From contig NZ_JALRMO010000001.1 of assembly GCF_023276405.1 (NCBI RefSeq), positions 8,409,501 to 8,473,500 on the forward strand: a DNA stretch of 64,000 nucleotides, in the 5' to 3' direction. Shown here piece by piece: positions 54,401-62,498 of this stretch (positions are counted from its first letter, which is position 1; every line of letters starts with the position of its first letter). The stretch comes from Paenibacillus hamazuiensis (GTDB taxonomy: Bacteria; Bacillota; Bacilli; Paenibacillales; NBRC-103111). A model generated the notes under the pieces. That model saw only the letters and a list, made by a program, of their open reading frames with translations. It was not told where the DNA came from and ran no database searches. The position numbers and the translations under genes are program-made.

Positions 54401-57400
54401 GTTTTGCAGGTATGCTGGGCGATGCCGAGCCGGGTGCGGGGACGATCGAAAGCGCCTATGCCAAGGGTGCGGTGAGCGTTAAAGGTGTGACCGGCGCTTA
54501 TGCCGGCGGCTTCGCCGGATCGGTGGACCGTTATACGATCACCGACGCTTACGCAACCGGCGATATTTCCAACACGGGCTTCGATACGCGGAGCGGCGGT
54601 TTTGCCGGCATTATCGAAAGAGCGGCCGTCGTGAAAAAAGCTTACGCGGCCCCGGCAACGATCGCAACGACCGGAATCAATCAAGCCATCCGCTCGTATG
54701 CCGGCGGATTTGCCGGTTACAACGACGGGGCGGTGGAAAGCGCATTTGCGAATGACTCCGAATTGGTCATGAATGTGAGCGGCGCGAACGTATTTAGCGG
54801 CGGTCTGATCGGATACAATTTCCGAAACGGCAAAGTCGCGCTCTCTTCTTATCTGGGATCGTCCGAGCCGGTTGGACGGAATCTGGGGGCGGCGGACATC
54901 GTCAAAGCCGAAAGCGACCGGACCGACTCTTACGGCTACGGAAACTGGATTTTTGATCCCGATACGTCTTTCCTGACCGGGGACGGGCTCGCCGAAATCG
55001 TGATTCAAAGCGGCAAGCAGCTAAGCGGTGCCGTGTTGCTTTACAACGATACGGGACTTGATTATTACCGGCTGTTTAACCGAACGGCTGCCGCCAAACC
55101 GGCGTTGAACAAATTTTCGCTCGGAGCGGATATTTCCGTGGACGGCGGCGCATGGGTTCCGTTCGGCGTCTTTAACGGCGAATTCGACGGCAAAGGCAAA
55201 ACGATCTCGGGTTTTAAAGGAAAGTCGCCGGCAGCAGCCGCTTATGGGTTCGCCGCCGAGAACAATGGGAAAATCGCCAATATCGTCTTTGCCGAAGCCG
55301 ATGTGACGGGCGGAACCAACACCGGAATTGTTGCCGGGATCAACCGTAAGGGCGGAACCGTCAGCGGCGTTACGGTGAAAGGTACGGTGAGCGGAGGCGC
55401 TTATACCGGCGGAGCGATCGGGAAAAACGAAGGCAGCGCGTCGAACGTAAACGGGGAATCGCTCACCGTGAACGGCGCCGATTATACGGGAGGTTTGACC
55501 GGGTCGAACAGCGGCACCATCAGCAGCGCAGCCTTTTCCGCGACAACGGTGGCCGCGGCGGGCAGCTACACCGGCGGCGTTGCCGGGGACAACAGCGGAA
55601 CGATCGCGAATGCGGCGCTGAACAGCACGGCCGTCACAGGAGGAACGAACACCGGGCTTATCGTCGGAATCAATCGTGCCGGAGGAACCGTCAGCGGGGC
55701 TACAGCGGGCGGTACCGCTGTGGGCGGCAGCTATACCGGCGGAACGGCCGGGACGAACGAAGGCAGCATCTCGAAAATCACCATCCGATCTTTGATCGTG
55801 AATGGAGCCGACTACACGGGCGGAGCGGCAGGGAAAAACGCGGGCAATCTTTCCGATATCAACGCGGAGTCTCTTACCGTAAACGGCGCCGATTATGCAG
55901 GCGGCTTCGCGGGATTGAACGGCGGCTCCATCGAGAAAATGACCGCCGCTTCGCTGGCCGTAACCGGTTCGGGCAGCCATACCGGCGGCGTGGCCGGAGA
56001 CAACGGCAAGACCATCACCAATGCGGCATTGAACAACGTTACCGTCACGGGAGCAGCGGGCACCGGGCTGATCGCCGGAACGAATCGCGCCGGAGCGACC
56101 GTGAGCGGCATTACGGCCGCGGGTGCGGTCACAGGCGGCGATTATACCGGCGGAGCGGTCGGAACAAACGAAGGCGCCGTTTCGGATGTCACGATTTCGT
56201 CTTTGACCTTGAAAGGCGGCAATTACGCCGGCGGCCTGACGGGTCTGAACAAGGGCAGTTTGGAAGGAATCGCTGTAAATGCCGTCATAGAAGCCGGTAG
56301 CTACACGGGCGGCATAACCGGAGAGAACGAAGGTTTGATCCGCAAAGCTTATTCCAAGGGCAGCATCCGCAATGCGCCATCCGCCGCGGCAGCTGCAGCG
56401 GGAGGAATCGCCGGAGTCAACAAGGCAGGCGGAGAGATCGCATCATCCTTCTCGTTCGCCGATGTGGACATCGTATCCGATCAAGGCGCAGCCGGCGGGA
56501 TTGCCGGGATGAACTACGGATCGATCCACGACTCCTACTATTCGGGACGCGCGAAAGCCGAAGGCACCGCTAAAGTATGGGCCGGAGGCATCGCCGGCCG
56601 CGCCGTGGCCGGCTCGATAAGCCAGGTGATGAACTATGGCGAAATTATCGCGTCGATCGGCGGAAAAGTGGTGCCGGGAGGCAGCTATTTCGGCGGAATC
56701 GCCGGACAGAAGGAAGATGCCGCCGTTATCGGGAAAACGGCCTACAACAAGATGATGCTGAAAGCCGACACGGCCTACTACAACGCTGAGGGGAAAAGGA
56801 CGGCGGGAGCTCCGGGGGAAGCGGCGGGAATGACGGCCAAAGACCTCGCGAAAGGAACGCTGCCGGAAATGCTTTCCTCCGATCTATGGTATGCGGCAGC
56901 AGGGTTTTACCCGCAACTGACCGCGTTTAAGGAAACGAACGCGTCCAAAGTGAGCGCCGCGGCCGTTATGTTTGACTTGAAGGATACGGTGGGCCGGATC
57001 AAATCCGAGTTCGAGCTGACCGGCAGTCCGGTCGTATGGACAGCCGATCCGAATGCGGTATCGCTCAGCAGCGCGTCCGGCGTGCTCAAAGGCTCCTTGA
57101 AGTCGGCGGGCAGCGTCTTGTTAACAGCCACGGTCAACGGGGAAAGCCGAAGCATCGCGATCAATGATGTTCTGCCTTTTGCCGAGACCGCCTTAAAGCC
57201 AAGGGTCATTTCCGGAGATATCCGGTTTAATCCTCAGGTTTCCGTCGCCTTGACGACGGACGAGACGGCCGGAAAAATATATTACACGGTGGACGGCAGC
57301 GAACCGGACGTCTGGTCCAAGCTGTATACGGGGCCGATACTGCTCACGAATACGACTACGATCAGAGCCGTTACAATCGCGGATGAGAAGGAAAACAGCG

Positions 57401-58356
57401 AGATATTGTCGGGTACTTGGACCAAGCAGGTGATGACCAGCGGAGGCGGCATTAGAAGCGGCGGAGGCGGGGGCGGCGGATTCTTCCCGACACCCGCTGC
57501 CGAACAGGAACCGGCACCGGCTTCCGAACCGGCAATTAAAGCCAATGTCGGCCAAACCCGAATTCAAACCGACGGCAAATCCGCGGTCATTGTCGCCAGA
57601 AACAGCAAATTGACCTTATCCGCTCCCGAGGGGCAAATCATTTATTATACAACCGATGGAAGCACCCCTACGAAAAATAGCCCGCAATATAAAGACGGGA
57701 TTCTTATCACGGGGAACATGACCATCAAAATGATTACCGATAAAGACGATACGGTCGTTACGATCCATTATCTCGTTGAAGACGCCAAATTTGCCTTAAA
57801 GAGCGATGCCGGCCAGGTGAAATACATCTCCGGTTATGAGAACAACGAGTTTAAGCCGGATGCCGCTCTCAGCAGGTATGAAATCATGTACCTTCTCTCA
57901 CCGCTGCTGGACAAGGAGGAGGTTCCCGTCGGGAATGTGTTCGGCGATGTGGACAAAAGTATGGAAGAGCTCGCCGCATTCTTCACATCGGCCGGAATCA
58001 TCGAAGGCTACCCGGAAGGGACGTTCGGCGGGGAAAAAGGGCTGACGAGAGCCGAGTTCGTCGTCATCATGTCCAGAGTGCTGAAGCTCGACATTTCCGA
58101 AGCCGGCGAGACCGTCCTTTCCGATGTAAGCGGGCACTGGGCCGAGAAATACGTGGACGCCTTTACGAAGGCGGGGTATGTCGAAGGTTTCCCGGACGGT
58201 ACGTTCCAGCCGGATAGCCGGATCACGAGGGCTCAGGCCGTCGTCCTGGTCAACCGGATTATCGGAAAGCAGAAACAGCAGGACGTGCAGCCGAAATTCA
58301 GCGATCTGCCTCCGACCCACTGGGCTTTCGAGGACGTTATGGCGGCAGCCCGCTAA
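48466..58356 (+). CDS. Giant GLUG-repeat surface protein with SLH anchor (about 3297 residues)
   Basis: Hydrophobic signal segment VCAVLLMAIFACAGAFLADA, then two repeat superdomains (about 60-1350 and 1380-2800) in which the motif A/TGGI/LA/VG plus 4-5 residues recurs about 60 times at 20-45-residue steps, the GLUG pattern expected to fold as a beta-solenoid. Within residues about 2280-2640 a higher-order unit (NTGLIVGINRAGGTVSG...DYTGG) repeats at about 110- and 136-residue steps. C-terminal: two chitobiase-C-terminal-like modules (GKIYYTVDGSEPDVWSKLYTG; IIYYTTDGSTPTKNSPQYKDG), a Gly-rich linker and SLH domains (YPEGTFGGEKGLTRAEFVVI, FPDGTFQPDSRITRAQAVVL). ATG at 48466 after GAGGCGG; a GTG at 48460 is the alternative. 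Perhaps an adhesin. Confidence 0.88.
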   Translation: MTVRQKSIRGIVCAVLLMAIFACAGAFLADASGERWSDHADTGWYNPVYTTFTIDTPAKLAGVAKLVNDGVSPGGASVNGFSGKILEIDRDLDLSAYEWVPIGTGAKPFKGTLIAAGGKVKDISGMTLTDNLTYAGFIGYMDGATVGGFKFTDTGSISMSSVTQDVYVGAAVGLMANNSILYDITNNVSISVDSVTKVTYAGGIVGRAEGIVSNLVNNGAVAAYGGDVYAGGITGAVDRNGLKLKKMWNYGAVSAASKAGKNVYAGGIAGHSSTSIKMDEESTAILNAGAVTASNGLNNYAGGILGKVSGEVTFSANTTNSGAVNVGAPSARGSYAGGLTGRLDTAGSMTLDFPFAAGTGAVANNGGSNVYTGAIAGYVEGSLTWTRSFTNNAGITASGKDHVYTGGLVGYISGNVQFSNIAKNKGDLQISGGGQSGQPDEAYTGGLVGYAAGRVIFESTAASAYENSGSITVSAGTGVYTGGIVSNRGYAQSDGKASENVSSTGNIKVTGKTKIQTGGYVGSLPADSADKTLRKAVFAGDITVAAASSGADNAVSTGGIVGYSAGAAIDSAEFHGTITAAGGTGTFTGGIAGYVDGGSVTGATVSKTPPQYAAITSDGSSGGVAGYLKGTAATATVEYITFTVTSADGFAGGVAGTAQGTISNATIGHATSKTSDSVKFAGGGGIDRVTAGGIVGHNDGPLTLASGSVAKIGLLSETGRTGYNLGAVAGSLMSDAKVGTAGSPVKVNDLVIDIKADNSSVGGAIGINRSPQIFLNVEGLTVTIPASGVSFGGAAGVQNAAAGTEAADGFMIAVNNVTLTAQGNNPQIGGIAGKSTGVIAGAKAINHQLSASGVGAEIGGIVGRSEAPDGSASPAVVKDVWVHAGENVLIGASGQNSTVGGIAGYAKNTEIQNPQIEAVLPDYATLNVAGAGSAAGGIAGKTDNGKIIGDAQKINADNLIVSGTADASSSYIGGIVGYGSKTRVEKVFSGAVNLIANGPSSTVGGMAGYNLGTDTAVIINNNTDALSIKVGPNAVSSTAGGVVGLNDKRAGEPGPAPDKEISTIQNSRIVGTISSGARASVTGGLVGSNRSLIANGSISDKISVVSKGEAGIAGGLAGLNEESGTLYYTYSNASLTIEGQDTLAGGLVGENKGRVLTSYVDIDITGNAYGTENGSVYLGGLVGRNSGTIDKSYSVSKVTANGSYTNVGGLVGDHAAGSITNSYAAKEVVANADHSYAGGLLGRITNGTVTTAYSAGRVSAASGALAGGFAGRYDSESKELLYKSYYVKDIDNDINGDLPDFADGNMIWLNVHARLSTILSATLQDRSYFPGLSGWDFSSTWRYGSLDAAYKYPELIRTANTGGGSGGSDDINASISWYMKDQGALSFELRSEAELAGLAAIVNGTMSGVPKFDFAGRTVKVKNSIHIQSKMWVPIGFSEDSPFQGTFNGNGQLIDGLSVLPNYRYSGLFGVVGGQGKIMNVKLEPLSVAGQGVTGALAGWNQGGVSNVDIKLLGAAKISGTTVGGAIGKNTGTLAAMTVGLDGASRVEGTGTNPVVGGFVGENTFALNPDVIKLSTVDGSAGSSQSNATIGGIVGKQTGDVTGMSMTVSAGYRLSSSGASSVLGGLVGQHLSGKAENITLAFTDGAMQTTGPDSTLGGVIGQSNADSPIRNVTVTAAAGGRQLTGNGIVGGIVGLKTGKGNNTFDLDNVKVENLAIAAADGSPQAFLGGIAGKLGGTAVRQAAASGAVKANGGRIAAGGIAGQADDSIIYMADAKTDIDVVSAAGEAAAGGIAGILSSADMNKSFDFGKPVPFYHGIYNASVSAKGIKAASVDNEADLYAGGIAGKNMSASIYLSASSTGIAVSGGSTATVGGIAGYSSGVIVSATVHSGIGADSSRVYHVGGVVGQAAGGEIHYSNAVSVAGQKIAVGSAVTKPGMTPATHAGGFAGTGDNTRITHSFADIPLEIVCDNQDNTLYAGGFAGMLGDAEPGAGTIESAYAKGAVSVKGVTGAYAGGFAGSVDRYTITDAYATGDISNTGFDTRSGGFAGIIERAAVVKKAYAAPATIATTGINQAIRSYAGGFAGYNDGAVESAFANDSELVMNVSGANVFSGGLIGYNFRNGKVALSSYLGSSEPVGRNLGAADIVKAESDRTDSYGYGNWIFDPDTSFLTGDGLAEIVIQSGKQLSGAVLLYNDTGLDYYRLFNRTAAAKPALNKFSLGADISVDGGAWVPFGVFNGEFDGKGKTISGFKGKSPAAAAYGFAAENNGKIANIVFAEADVTGGTNTGIVAGINRKGGTVSGVTVKGTVSGGAYTGGAIGKNEGSASNVNGESLTVNGADYTGGLTGSNSGTISSAAFSATTVAAAGSYTGGVAGDNSGTIANAALNSTAVTGGTNTGLIVGINRAGGTVSGATAGGTAVGGSYTGGTAGTNEGSISKITIRSLIVNGADYTGGAAGKNAGNLSDINAESLTVNGADYAGGFAGLNGGSIEKMTAASLAVTGSGSHTGGVAGDNGKTITNAALNNVTVTGAAGTGLIAGTNRAGATVSGITAAGAVTGGDYTGGAVGTNEGAVSDVTISSLTLKGGNYAGGLTGLNKGSLEGIAVNAVIEAGSYTGGITGENEGLIRKAYSKGSIRNAPSAAAAAAGGIAGVNKAGGEIASSFSFADVDIVSDQGAAGGIAGMNYGSIHDSYYSGRAKAEGTAKVWAGGIAGRAVAGSISQVMNYGEIIASIGGKVVPGGSYFGGIAGQKEDAAVIGKTAYNKMMLKADTAYYNAEGKRTAGAPGEAAGMTAKDLAKGTLPEMLSSDLWYAAAGFYPQLTAFKETNASKVSAAAVMFDLKDTVGRIKSEFELTGSPVVWTADPNAVSLSSASGVLKGSLKSAGSVLLTATVNGESRSIAINDVLPFAETALKPRVISGDIRFNPQVSVALTTDETAGKIYYTVDGSEPDVWSKLYTGPILLTNTTTIRAVTIADEKENSEILSGTWTKQVMTSGGGIRSGGGGGGGFFPTPAAEQEPAPASEPAIKANVGQTRIQTDGKSAVIVARNSKLTLSAPEGQIIYYTTDGSTPTKNSPQYKDGILITGNMTIKMITDKDDTVVTIHYLVEDAKFALKSDAGQVKYISGYENNEFKPDAALSRYEIMYLLSPLLDKEEVPVGNVFGDVDKSMEELAAFFTSAGIIEGYPEGTFGGEKGLTRAEFVVIMSRVLKLDISEAGETVLSDVSGHWAEKYVDAFTKAGYVEGFPDGTFQPDSRITRAQAVVLVNRIIGKQKQQDVQPKFSDLPPTHWAFEDVMAAAR

Positions 58357-58387
58357 AAAATCAGGTTATGGCGAGGCGGTAAAACAA

Positions 58388-59065
58388 ATGAGAGTCAAAA
58401 TCGCTTTAGTGTGCATGTTCCTCATCATTGCGTCGGGGGCACCATTTTTCATAAAGGTGAACGCGGATGCCCCCGCCGTTTACAATGCGGAGGAAATCTA
58501 CGAGCGCTCCGAAGCATCGGTATTTTATATCCGGGCGCTGAACGGCGACGATTCGCTTAAAGCCGCCGGTTCCGGGGTGGTCATCTCGCCGGACGGCATA
58601 GCGGCAACGGCTTACCACGTCATTGCCGATGCGGAGCGGATCGAGGCCATTTTTAACGACGGGCGGACGGTTTCTCCGGTCGAGGTGCTCGGGGTTAACG
58701 AAGCGACGGATGCGGCGGTGCTGAAGCTGCCCGCCCGATCGGAAGCGGATCAAACGTATCGCGCGCTTCCGATCCGGGAAACAGACGTGAAGCATGGGGA
58801 AAAAGTGTTTGCCATCGGGTACCCGATGAAAGATGTGCCTATCATATCGGAGGGGATCGTCAATTCTCCGAAAGCGGAGATCAACGGGCGGGATCGCATT
58901 TTGACATCCGCCCAGATCGTAAGCGGCATGTCCGGAGGACCGCTGATCGACCGCTTCGGTCATTTGGCGGGAATCATATCGGGATCTTTGCGGACCATGA
59001 ATAACGTCCATCTGGTTATCGGCATCGGCGATATTCAGAGCCTGGTGCTGCAGCAGGCGAAGTAG
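58388..59065 (+). CDS. Secreted trypsin-like serine protease (HtrA-like catalytic domain, no PDZ)
   Basis: 225 residues. Signal peptide MRVKIALVCMFLIIASGAPFFIKVNADA. Chymotrypsin-fold catalytic triad: H77 in GIAATAYHVIADA, D108 in NEATDAAVLKL, S182 in IVSGMSGGPLID. It has Tyr in place of the common Ala before the catalytic His (TAYHV for TAAHV). No PDZ domain and no extra membrane anchor. It starts 31 nt after the GLUG protein with the same GAGGCGG ribosome binding site, and a terminator follows, so it is the last gene of the surface operon. It could process or turn over the giant proteins (inference). Confidence 0.9.
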   Translation: MRVKIALVCMFLIIASGAPFFIKVNADAPAVYNAEEIYERSEASVFYIRALNGDDSLKAAGSGVVISPDGIAATAYHVIADAERIEAIFNDGRTVSPVEVLGVNEATDAAVLKLPARSEADQTYRALPIRETDVKHGEKVFAIGYPMKDVPIISEGIVNSPKAEINGRDRILTSAQIVSGMSGGPLIDRFGHLAGIISGSLRTMNNVHLVIGIGDIQSLVLQQAK

Positions 59066-59096
59066 CTTTGCCGAAGCTTAGGGCTTGGCGGCAATG

Positions 59097-59145
59097 AGAG
59101 GGTTGTTCCAAGGGTGGAACCTTGGGGTAGCCCTCTTCTTTTTTT
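59097..59145 (+). terminator. Terminator of the surface-protein operon
   Basis: Outer stem AGAGGG (59097-59102) / CCCTCT (59131-59136), inner stem CCAAGG (59108-59113) / CCTTGG (59120-59125), followed by TCTTTTTTT. Confidence 0.85.
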
Positions 59146-59238
59146 CTCTCTAAGCGACTATGCATAGAATTACCCTTTTTTTACAAAAATACGAAGCAGC
59201 GGCATCCGCCGAATAGACGACTGGGGGTCAAAACTGCC

Positions 59239-60591
59239 ATGTATCGATTGTATACGCATAACGATCTGGATGGGGTAGGATGCGGCATCGTAGCGAAATA
59301 CGCGTTTGGGGACAAAGCGGAGGTGCGGTACAACTCCGTCGAAGGCTTGAACGTGCAGGTGCAGCGGTTTTTGGAACGGGCCAAGGAGAAGGGCGGGAAA
59401 CACGACTTCCTGTTTATTACCGACTTGTCGGTGAACGAAGATAACGCCAAAGGTCTTACTGCTTACACGGAAGGTGGGGGGAAGGCGAAGCTGCTTGACC
59501 ACCACAAGTCGGCGCTGCACTTAAACGAACATAACTGGGCTTCCGTGCAGGTGAAATACGAGGACGGACGTCTCGCTTCGGCGACATCGCTGTTTTACGA
59601 ATATTTGCTGCAAAACGGCCTCATCGCCGCTACCCCTGCGCTGAATGAATTCGTCGAGCTCGTCCGCTTGTACGATACGTGGGAATGGGAGCAGCGGGAC
59701 GAGTCCCGGGCGAAGCGGCTGAACGATCTGTTTTACATGGTGTCGATCGACGAATTCGAGGAGAAGATGACGGAACGTCTGCTGCACAGCGAGCACTTCG
59801 CCTTCGACGAGTTCGAGGAGAAAATTCTCGATATGGAGGAGGAGAAGATCGAGCGGTATGTGCGCCGGAAAAAAAGGGAGATCGTGCAGACGTACATCGC
59901 CGATCTGTGCGTCGGAATCGTTCACGCCGAATCGTATCATTCGGAGCTGGGCAGCGAGCTGGGCAAGGAAAACCCGCATCTCGATTATATCGCGATACTT
60001 AACGTGGGCGGGAAAAAAGTCAGCCTGCGCACGATCCACGACCATATCGATGTGTCCGAAATCGCGGGGAGCTTCGGCGGGGGCGGCCATGCGAAAGCAT
60101 CGGGATGCGCAATGACGGACGAAGTATACCGGCTGTACGTCGACAAACCGTTCCAGCTCGAGCCGATGCGGGCGGACGCTTTTAAAAACATATATAATTT
60201 GAAAAACTCCCCGTTCGGCTCCCTGTACGAGAACCGCAAGGACGAGAAGCTGTTCGTGTTTCAAGGGGACGAAGGCTGGTTCATCGATCTGAACGGAGAA
60301 GTGTTGGACGAGCCGTACCCCTCCTTCGAGGAGGCCGAGCGTACCGTGAAACGCGAATACGGCGCATGGCTGGTCAAGGATGATGTGTACGTGCGTTTTC
60401 TGATGGAGCAGCATGCCGGCAGGCGCACGAAGCGGGACGTACAGGAGCCGGCGAATAAACGTCATTTGAAGCGGGGATATGAAATTATTCCAATCGGACA
60501 TAAAAAAATCCCTAATCACGGTGGGCATGAGCATGTTATGATAGAGCAAGCATGTGATCAAGCCCAAGCGGAAGGGAGTTTTGACGGATGA
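59239..60591 (+). CDS. nrnB: DHH-family phosphoesterase, probable oligoribonuclease NrnB
   Basis: 450 residues. Bacillus NrnB degrades short RNA oligonucleotides such as 5-mers and pGpG-like products. Seen: MYRLYTHNDLDGVGCGIVAKYAFG (first metal motif), LFITDLSVNE, the DHH motif in LLDHHKSALHL (about residue 88), a helical middle part and the DHHA1 signature IAGSFGGGGHAKASGCAM (about 275-292). About 50 residues longer than the Bacillus protein, through a basic tail (RRTKRDVQEPANKRHLKRG). ATG at 59239 after GGGGG. The stop overlaps the next gene by 4 nt (ATGA). Confidence 0.87.
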   Translation: MYRLYTHNDLDGVGCGIVAKYAFGDKAEVRYNSVEGLNVQVQRFLERAKEKGGKHDFLFITDLSVNEDNAKGLTAYTEGGGKAKLLDHHKSALHLNEHNWASVQVKYEDGRLASATSLFYEYLLQNGLIAATPALNEFVELVRLYDTWEWEQRDESRAKRLNDLFYMVSIDEFEEKMTERLLHSEHFAFDEFEEKILDMEEEKIERYVRRKKREIVQTYIADLCVGIVHAESYHSELGSELGKENPHLDYIAILNVGGKKVSLRTIHDHIDVSEIAGSFGGGGHAKASGCAMTDEVYRLYVDKPFQLEPMRADAFKNIYNLKNSPFGSLYENRKDEKLFVFQGDEGWFIDLNGEVLDEPYPSFEEAERTVKREYGAWLVKDDVYVRFLMEQHAGRRTKRDVQEPANKRHLKRGYEIIPIGHKKIPNHGGHEHVMIEQACDQAQAEGSFDG

Positions 60592-61358
60592 TGAACATCG
60601 ATTTAAGCGGAAAAATTGCACTCGTGACAGGAGCGAGCGGGGGGATCGGCCGCGCCATCGCGATAGATCTTGCGGCCTGCGGCGCCGACGTTGCGGTCAA
60701 CTACTTGAGCAACCAGGAAGGCGCGGAGGAAACCGCGGCGCGCATTCGCGAGCTTGGACGCAAGGCGGTTATCGTTAAAGCGGACGTTACGAAAGAGGAC
60801 GAAATCGCTGCGATGGTAGCGCAGACGGAGGAAGCCCTTGGCGGCACCGTCGACATTCTCGTCAACAACGCCGGCCATATGATCGAACGCCGGACGGTGG
60901 AAGCAATGACCGCAGACTTGTACAACCGGGTTATGGACGTCAATGTGTTCTCCACCGTTTTTGTCAGCAAAGCGGTGATCCCGGGCATGAAAGCGAAAGG
61001 CTCCGGCGTCATCATCAACATGAGCTCGCTGGCCGCTCACAACGGCGGGGCGAACGGCGCATCCGTTTATGCCGCGTCCAAAGGGGCGGTGCTCAGCCTC
61101 TCCAAAGGCCTCGCCAAGGAGCTTGCTCCACATGGCATCCGGGTGAACGTCGTCTCTCCGGGATTCATCGAAGAGACGAAATTCCACTCGACGCTGACTT
61201 CCGAGGAGGCGCGCAAGGCGACGATCGCCGGCATTCCGGTCGGACGCGGCGGCGTGCCGCAGGACGTCAGCGCGGCGGTGGTATACCTGGCTTCGCCGCT
61301 CAGCTCGTTCCTGACCGGAGAGACGATCGAAATCAACGGCGGCGCGTTTATGAAATAA
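60588..61358 (+). CDS. Short-chain dehydrogenase/reductase, FabG-like
   Basis: 256 residues, classical SDR. Cofactor motif TGASGGIGRAIA (residues 14-25), NNAG (93-96), catalytic S147, Y161 and K165 in MSSLAAHNGGANGASVYAASK, and the C-terminal FLTGETIEINGGAFMK. It probably reduces or oxidises a keto/hydroxy substrate with NAD(P); the exact substrate is unknown, and 3-oxoacyl-ACP reductase is only one possibility since no other fatty acid genes are near. ATG at 60588 overlaps the nrnB stop; AAGGGAG upstream. Terminator follows. Confidence 0.93.
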   Translation: MMNIDLSGKIALVTGASGGIGRAIAIDLAACGADVAVNYLSNQEGAEETAARIRELGRKAVIVKADVTKEDEIAAMVAQTEEALGGTVDILVNNAGHMIERRTVEAMTADLYNRVMDVNVFSTVFVSKAVIPGMKAKGSGVIINMSSLAAHNGGANGASVYAASKGAVLSLSKGLAKELAPHGIRVNVVSPGFIEETKFHSTLTSEEARKATIAGIPVGRGGVPQDVSAAVVYLASPLSSFLTGETIEINGGAFMK

Positions 61359-61367
61359 TGCGGGTAA

Positions 61368-61406
61368 AAAGGCCTTCGAACCGGAAACGGCGAAGGCCTT
61401 TTTTTG
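61368..61406 (+). terminator. Rho-independent terminator after the SDR gene
   Basis: AAAGGCCTTCG (61368-61378) pairs with CGAAGGCCTTT (61391-61401), an 11-bp perfect stem, T-run after. Confidence 0.93.
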
Positions 61407-61444
61407 TCGTGACAGAAAAATCATGTAAATCTGTTCATAAAGTG

Positions 61445-61627
61445 TAACGGTTGTGATAGAGCTTATTTGGCTGAAAATGCTCATTTTCAAATTATAACGG
61501 TTGCCAGTGAGCTTATTTCAAAGATTATCCGATAAGAGATCATCCTATTGCCCAAATAACCTCAGTCAGAACCGTTAGAATTGTAAACTCAGCAAAATCC
61601 TTGCAATAACCTCCGTGGCGACCGTTA
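61445..61627. repeat. Mirrored four-box intergenic repeat (TAACGGTT family)
   Basis: Forward boxes TAACGGTTGTGATAGAGCTT (61445) and TAACGGTTGCCAGTGAGCTT (61495), then inverted boxes ending CCGTTA at 61577 and 61627. Spacing is 50 nt on both sides, the same + + - - plan as the TAGCGGAACT copies at 7704 and 63748 but with a different box sequence. It fills the SDR-permease gap; no gene seen. Confidence 0.8.
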
Positions 61628-61661
61628 GAGTTTTATCACATTCGGCCCAAATGCGGGCGCT

Positions 61662-62486
61662 TTACCCTTTCACCGCGCCGGCGGTAACCCCCTTCGTAAT
61701 CTGCTCGTTAAACAGCGCGTAGATGACGATCGCCGGGACCGACGTCAGCACCATAACGGCGAACTGCGAGCCGTAATCGGAGGAGTACTGCCCGACGAAG
61801 TTCATCACCGAAAACGGCAGCGTTTTTAACGAATCTTTGGTGAGGAAGGTCGAAGCCATAATGAATTCGTTCCAGCAGTTCAGGAACGTCGTCACCGCAA
61901 TCGTGACGAGCGCAGGCGCCGTCAGCGGCATGATGATCTGGAACACGATGCGGTAAATGCTGCAGCCGTCGATGACGGCCGACTCCTCGACCTCTTTCGG
62001 AATGCTGCGCAGAAATCCGGACAAAATAAACGTTCCGAGCGGAACGGAGACCGCCGTATAAGGAAGAATCAGGCCGAGGTAGGAATCGGTAAGACGGATC
62101 GTCTTGAAAATGGCGAAGTTCGGCAGCAGCGTGGCGTGAATCGGGATCATGATGCCGAGCAAAATGACGGCAAAGAAAAATCCTCTAAGCCTCCACTGCA
62201 TGCGGGTAAACGCATAACCGAGAGACAGCGAAAAAAACACGGTGAGCGCAATCGTGACGGCGGATACGAGCACGCTGTTGAACAAGTATTTGGGAAATTT
62301 CCCGTCCACCCAGGCGTTCACATAGTTCCTCCACTCCGGGGCATCGGGCCATTTTAAAATGCCGGACGAAAAGAAATCGTTGCTGTTTACAAAGGAAAAA
62401 TCGATCAGCCAGATGAGCGGAAACAGCTGGCCGAAAGCGACGATCAGAAAGACGATCCAGGTGATCGTTTTTTGTCTCTTTTTCAT
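61662..62486 (-). CDS. Carbohydrate ABC transporter permease (MalG type)
   Basis: 274 residues, six TM helices. The cytoplasmic EAA loop EVEESAVIDGCSIYRIVFQIIMPLTAPA (about 185-212) that contacts the ATPase is intact. N-terminal KKRQKTITWIVFLIVAFGQLFPLIWL and C-terminal ITKGVTAGAVKG are typical of MalG-type subunits of sugar importers in Paenibacillus. ATG at 62486 with GGAGG 8 nt upstream; the GTG three codons ahead is less likely. It is downstream of its partner permease, 12 nt apart. No ATPase or binding protein is in view; sugar unknown. Confidence 0.93.
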   Translation of the reverse strand: MKKRQKTITWIVFLIVAFGQLFPLIWLIDFSFVNSNDFFSSGILKWPDAPEWRNYVNAWVDGKFPKYLFNSVLVSAVTIALTVFFSLSLGYAFTRMQWRLRGFFFAVILLGIMIPIHATLLPNFAIFKTIRLTDSYLGLILPYTAVSVPLGTFILSGFLRSIPKEVEESAVIDGCSIYRIVFQIIMPLTAPALVTIAVTTFLNCWNEFIMASTFLTKDSLKTLPFSVMNFVGQYSSDYGSQFAVMVLTSVPAIVIYALFNEQITKGVTAGAVKG

Positions 62487-62498
62487 GCGCGTCACCTC

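Noticed and set aside
58280-58356. Apparent truncation of the last SLH domain in the GLUG protein
   Set aside because: Many Paenibacillus SLH proteins end soon after a D-P-x-T-H-W-A motif; the ending looks normal rather than broken.
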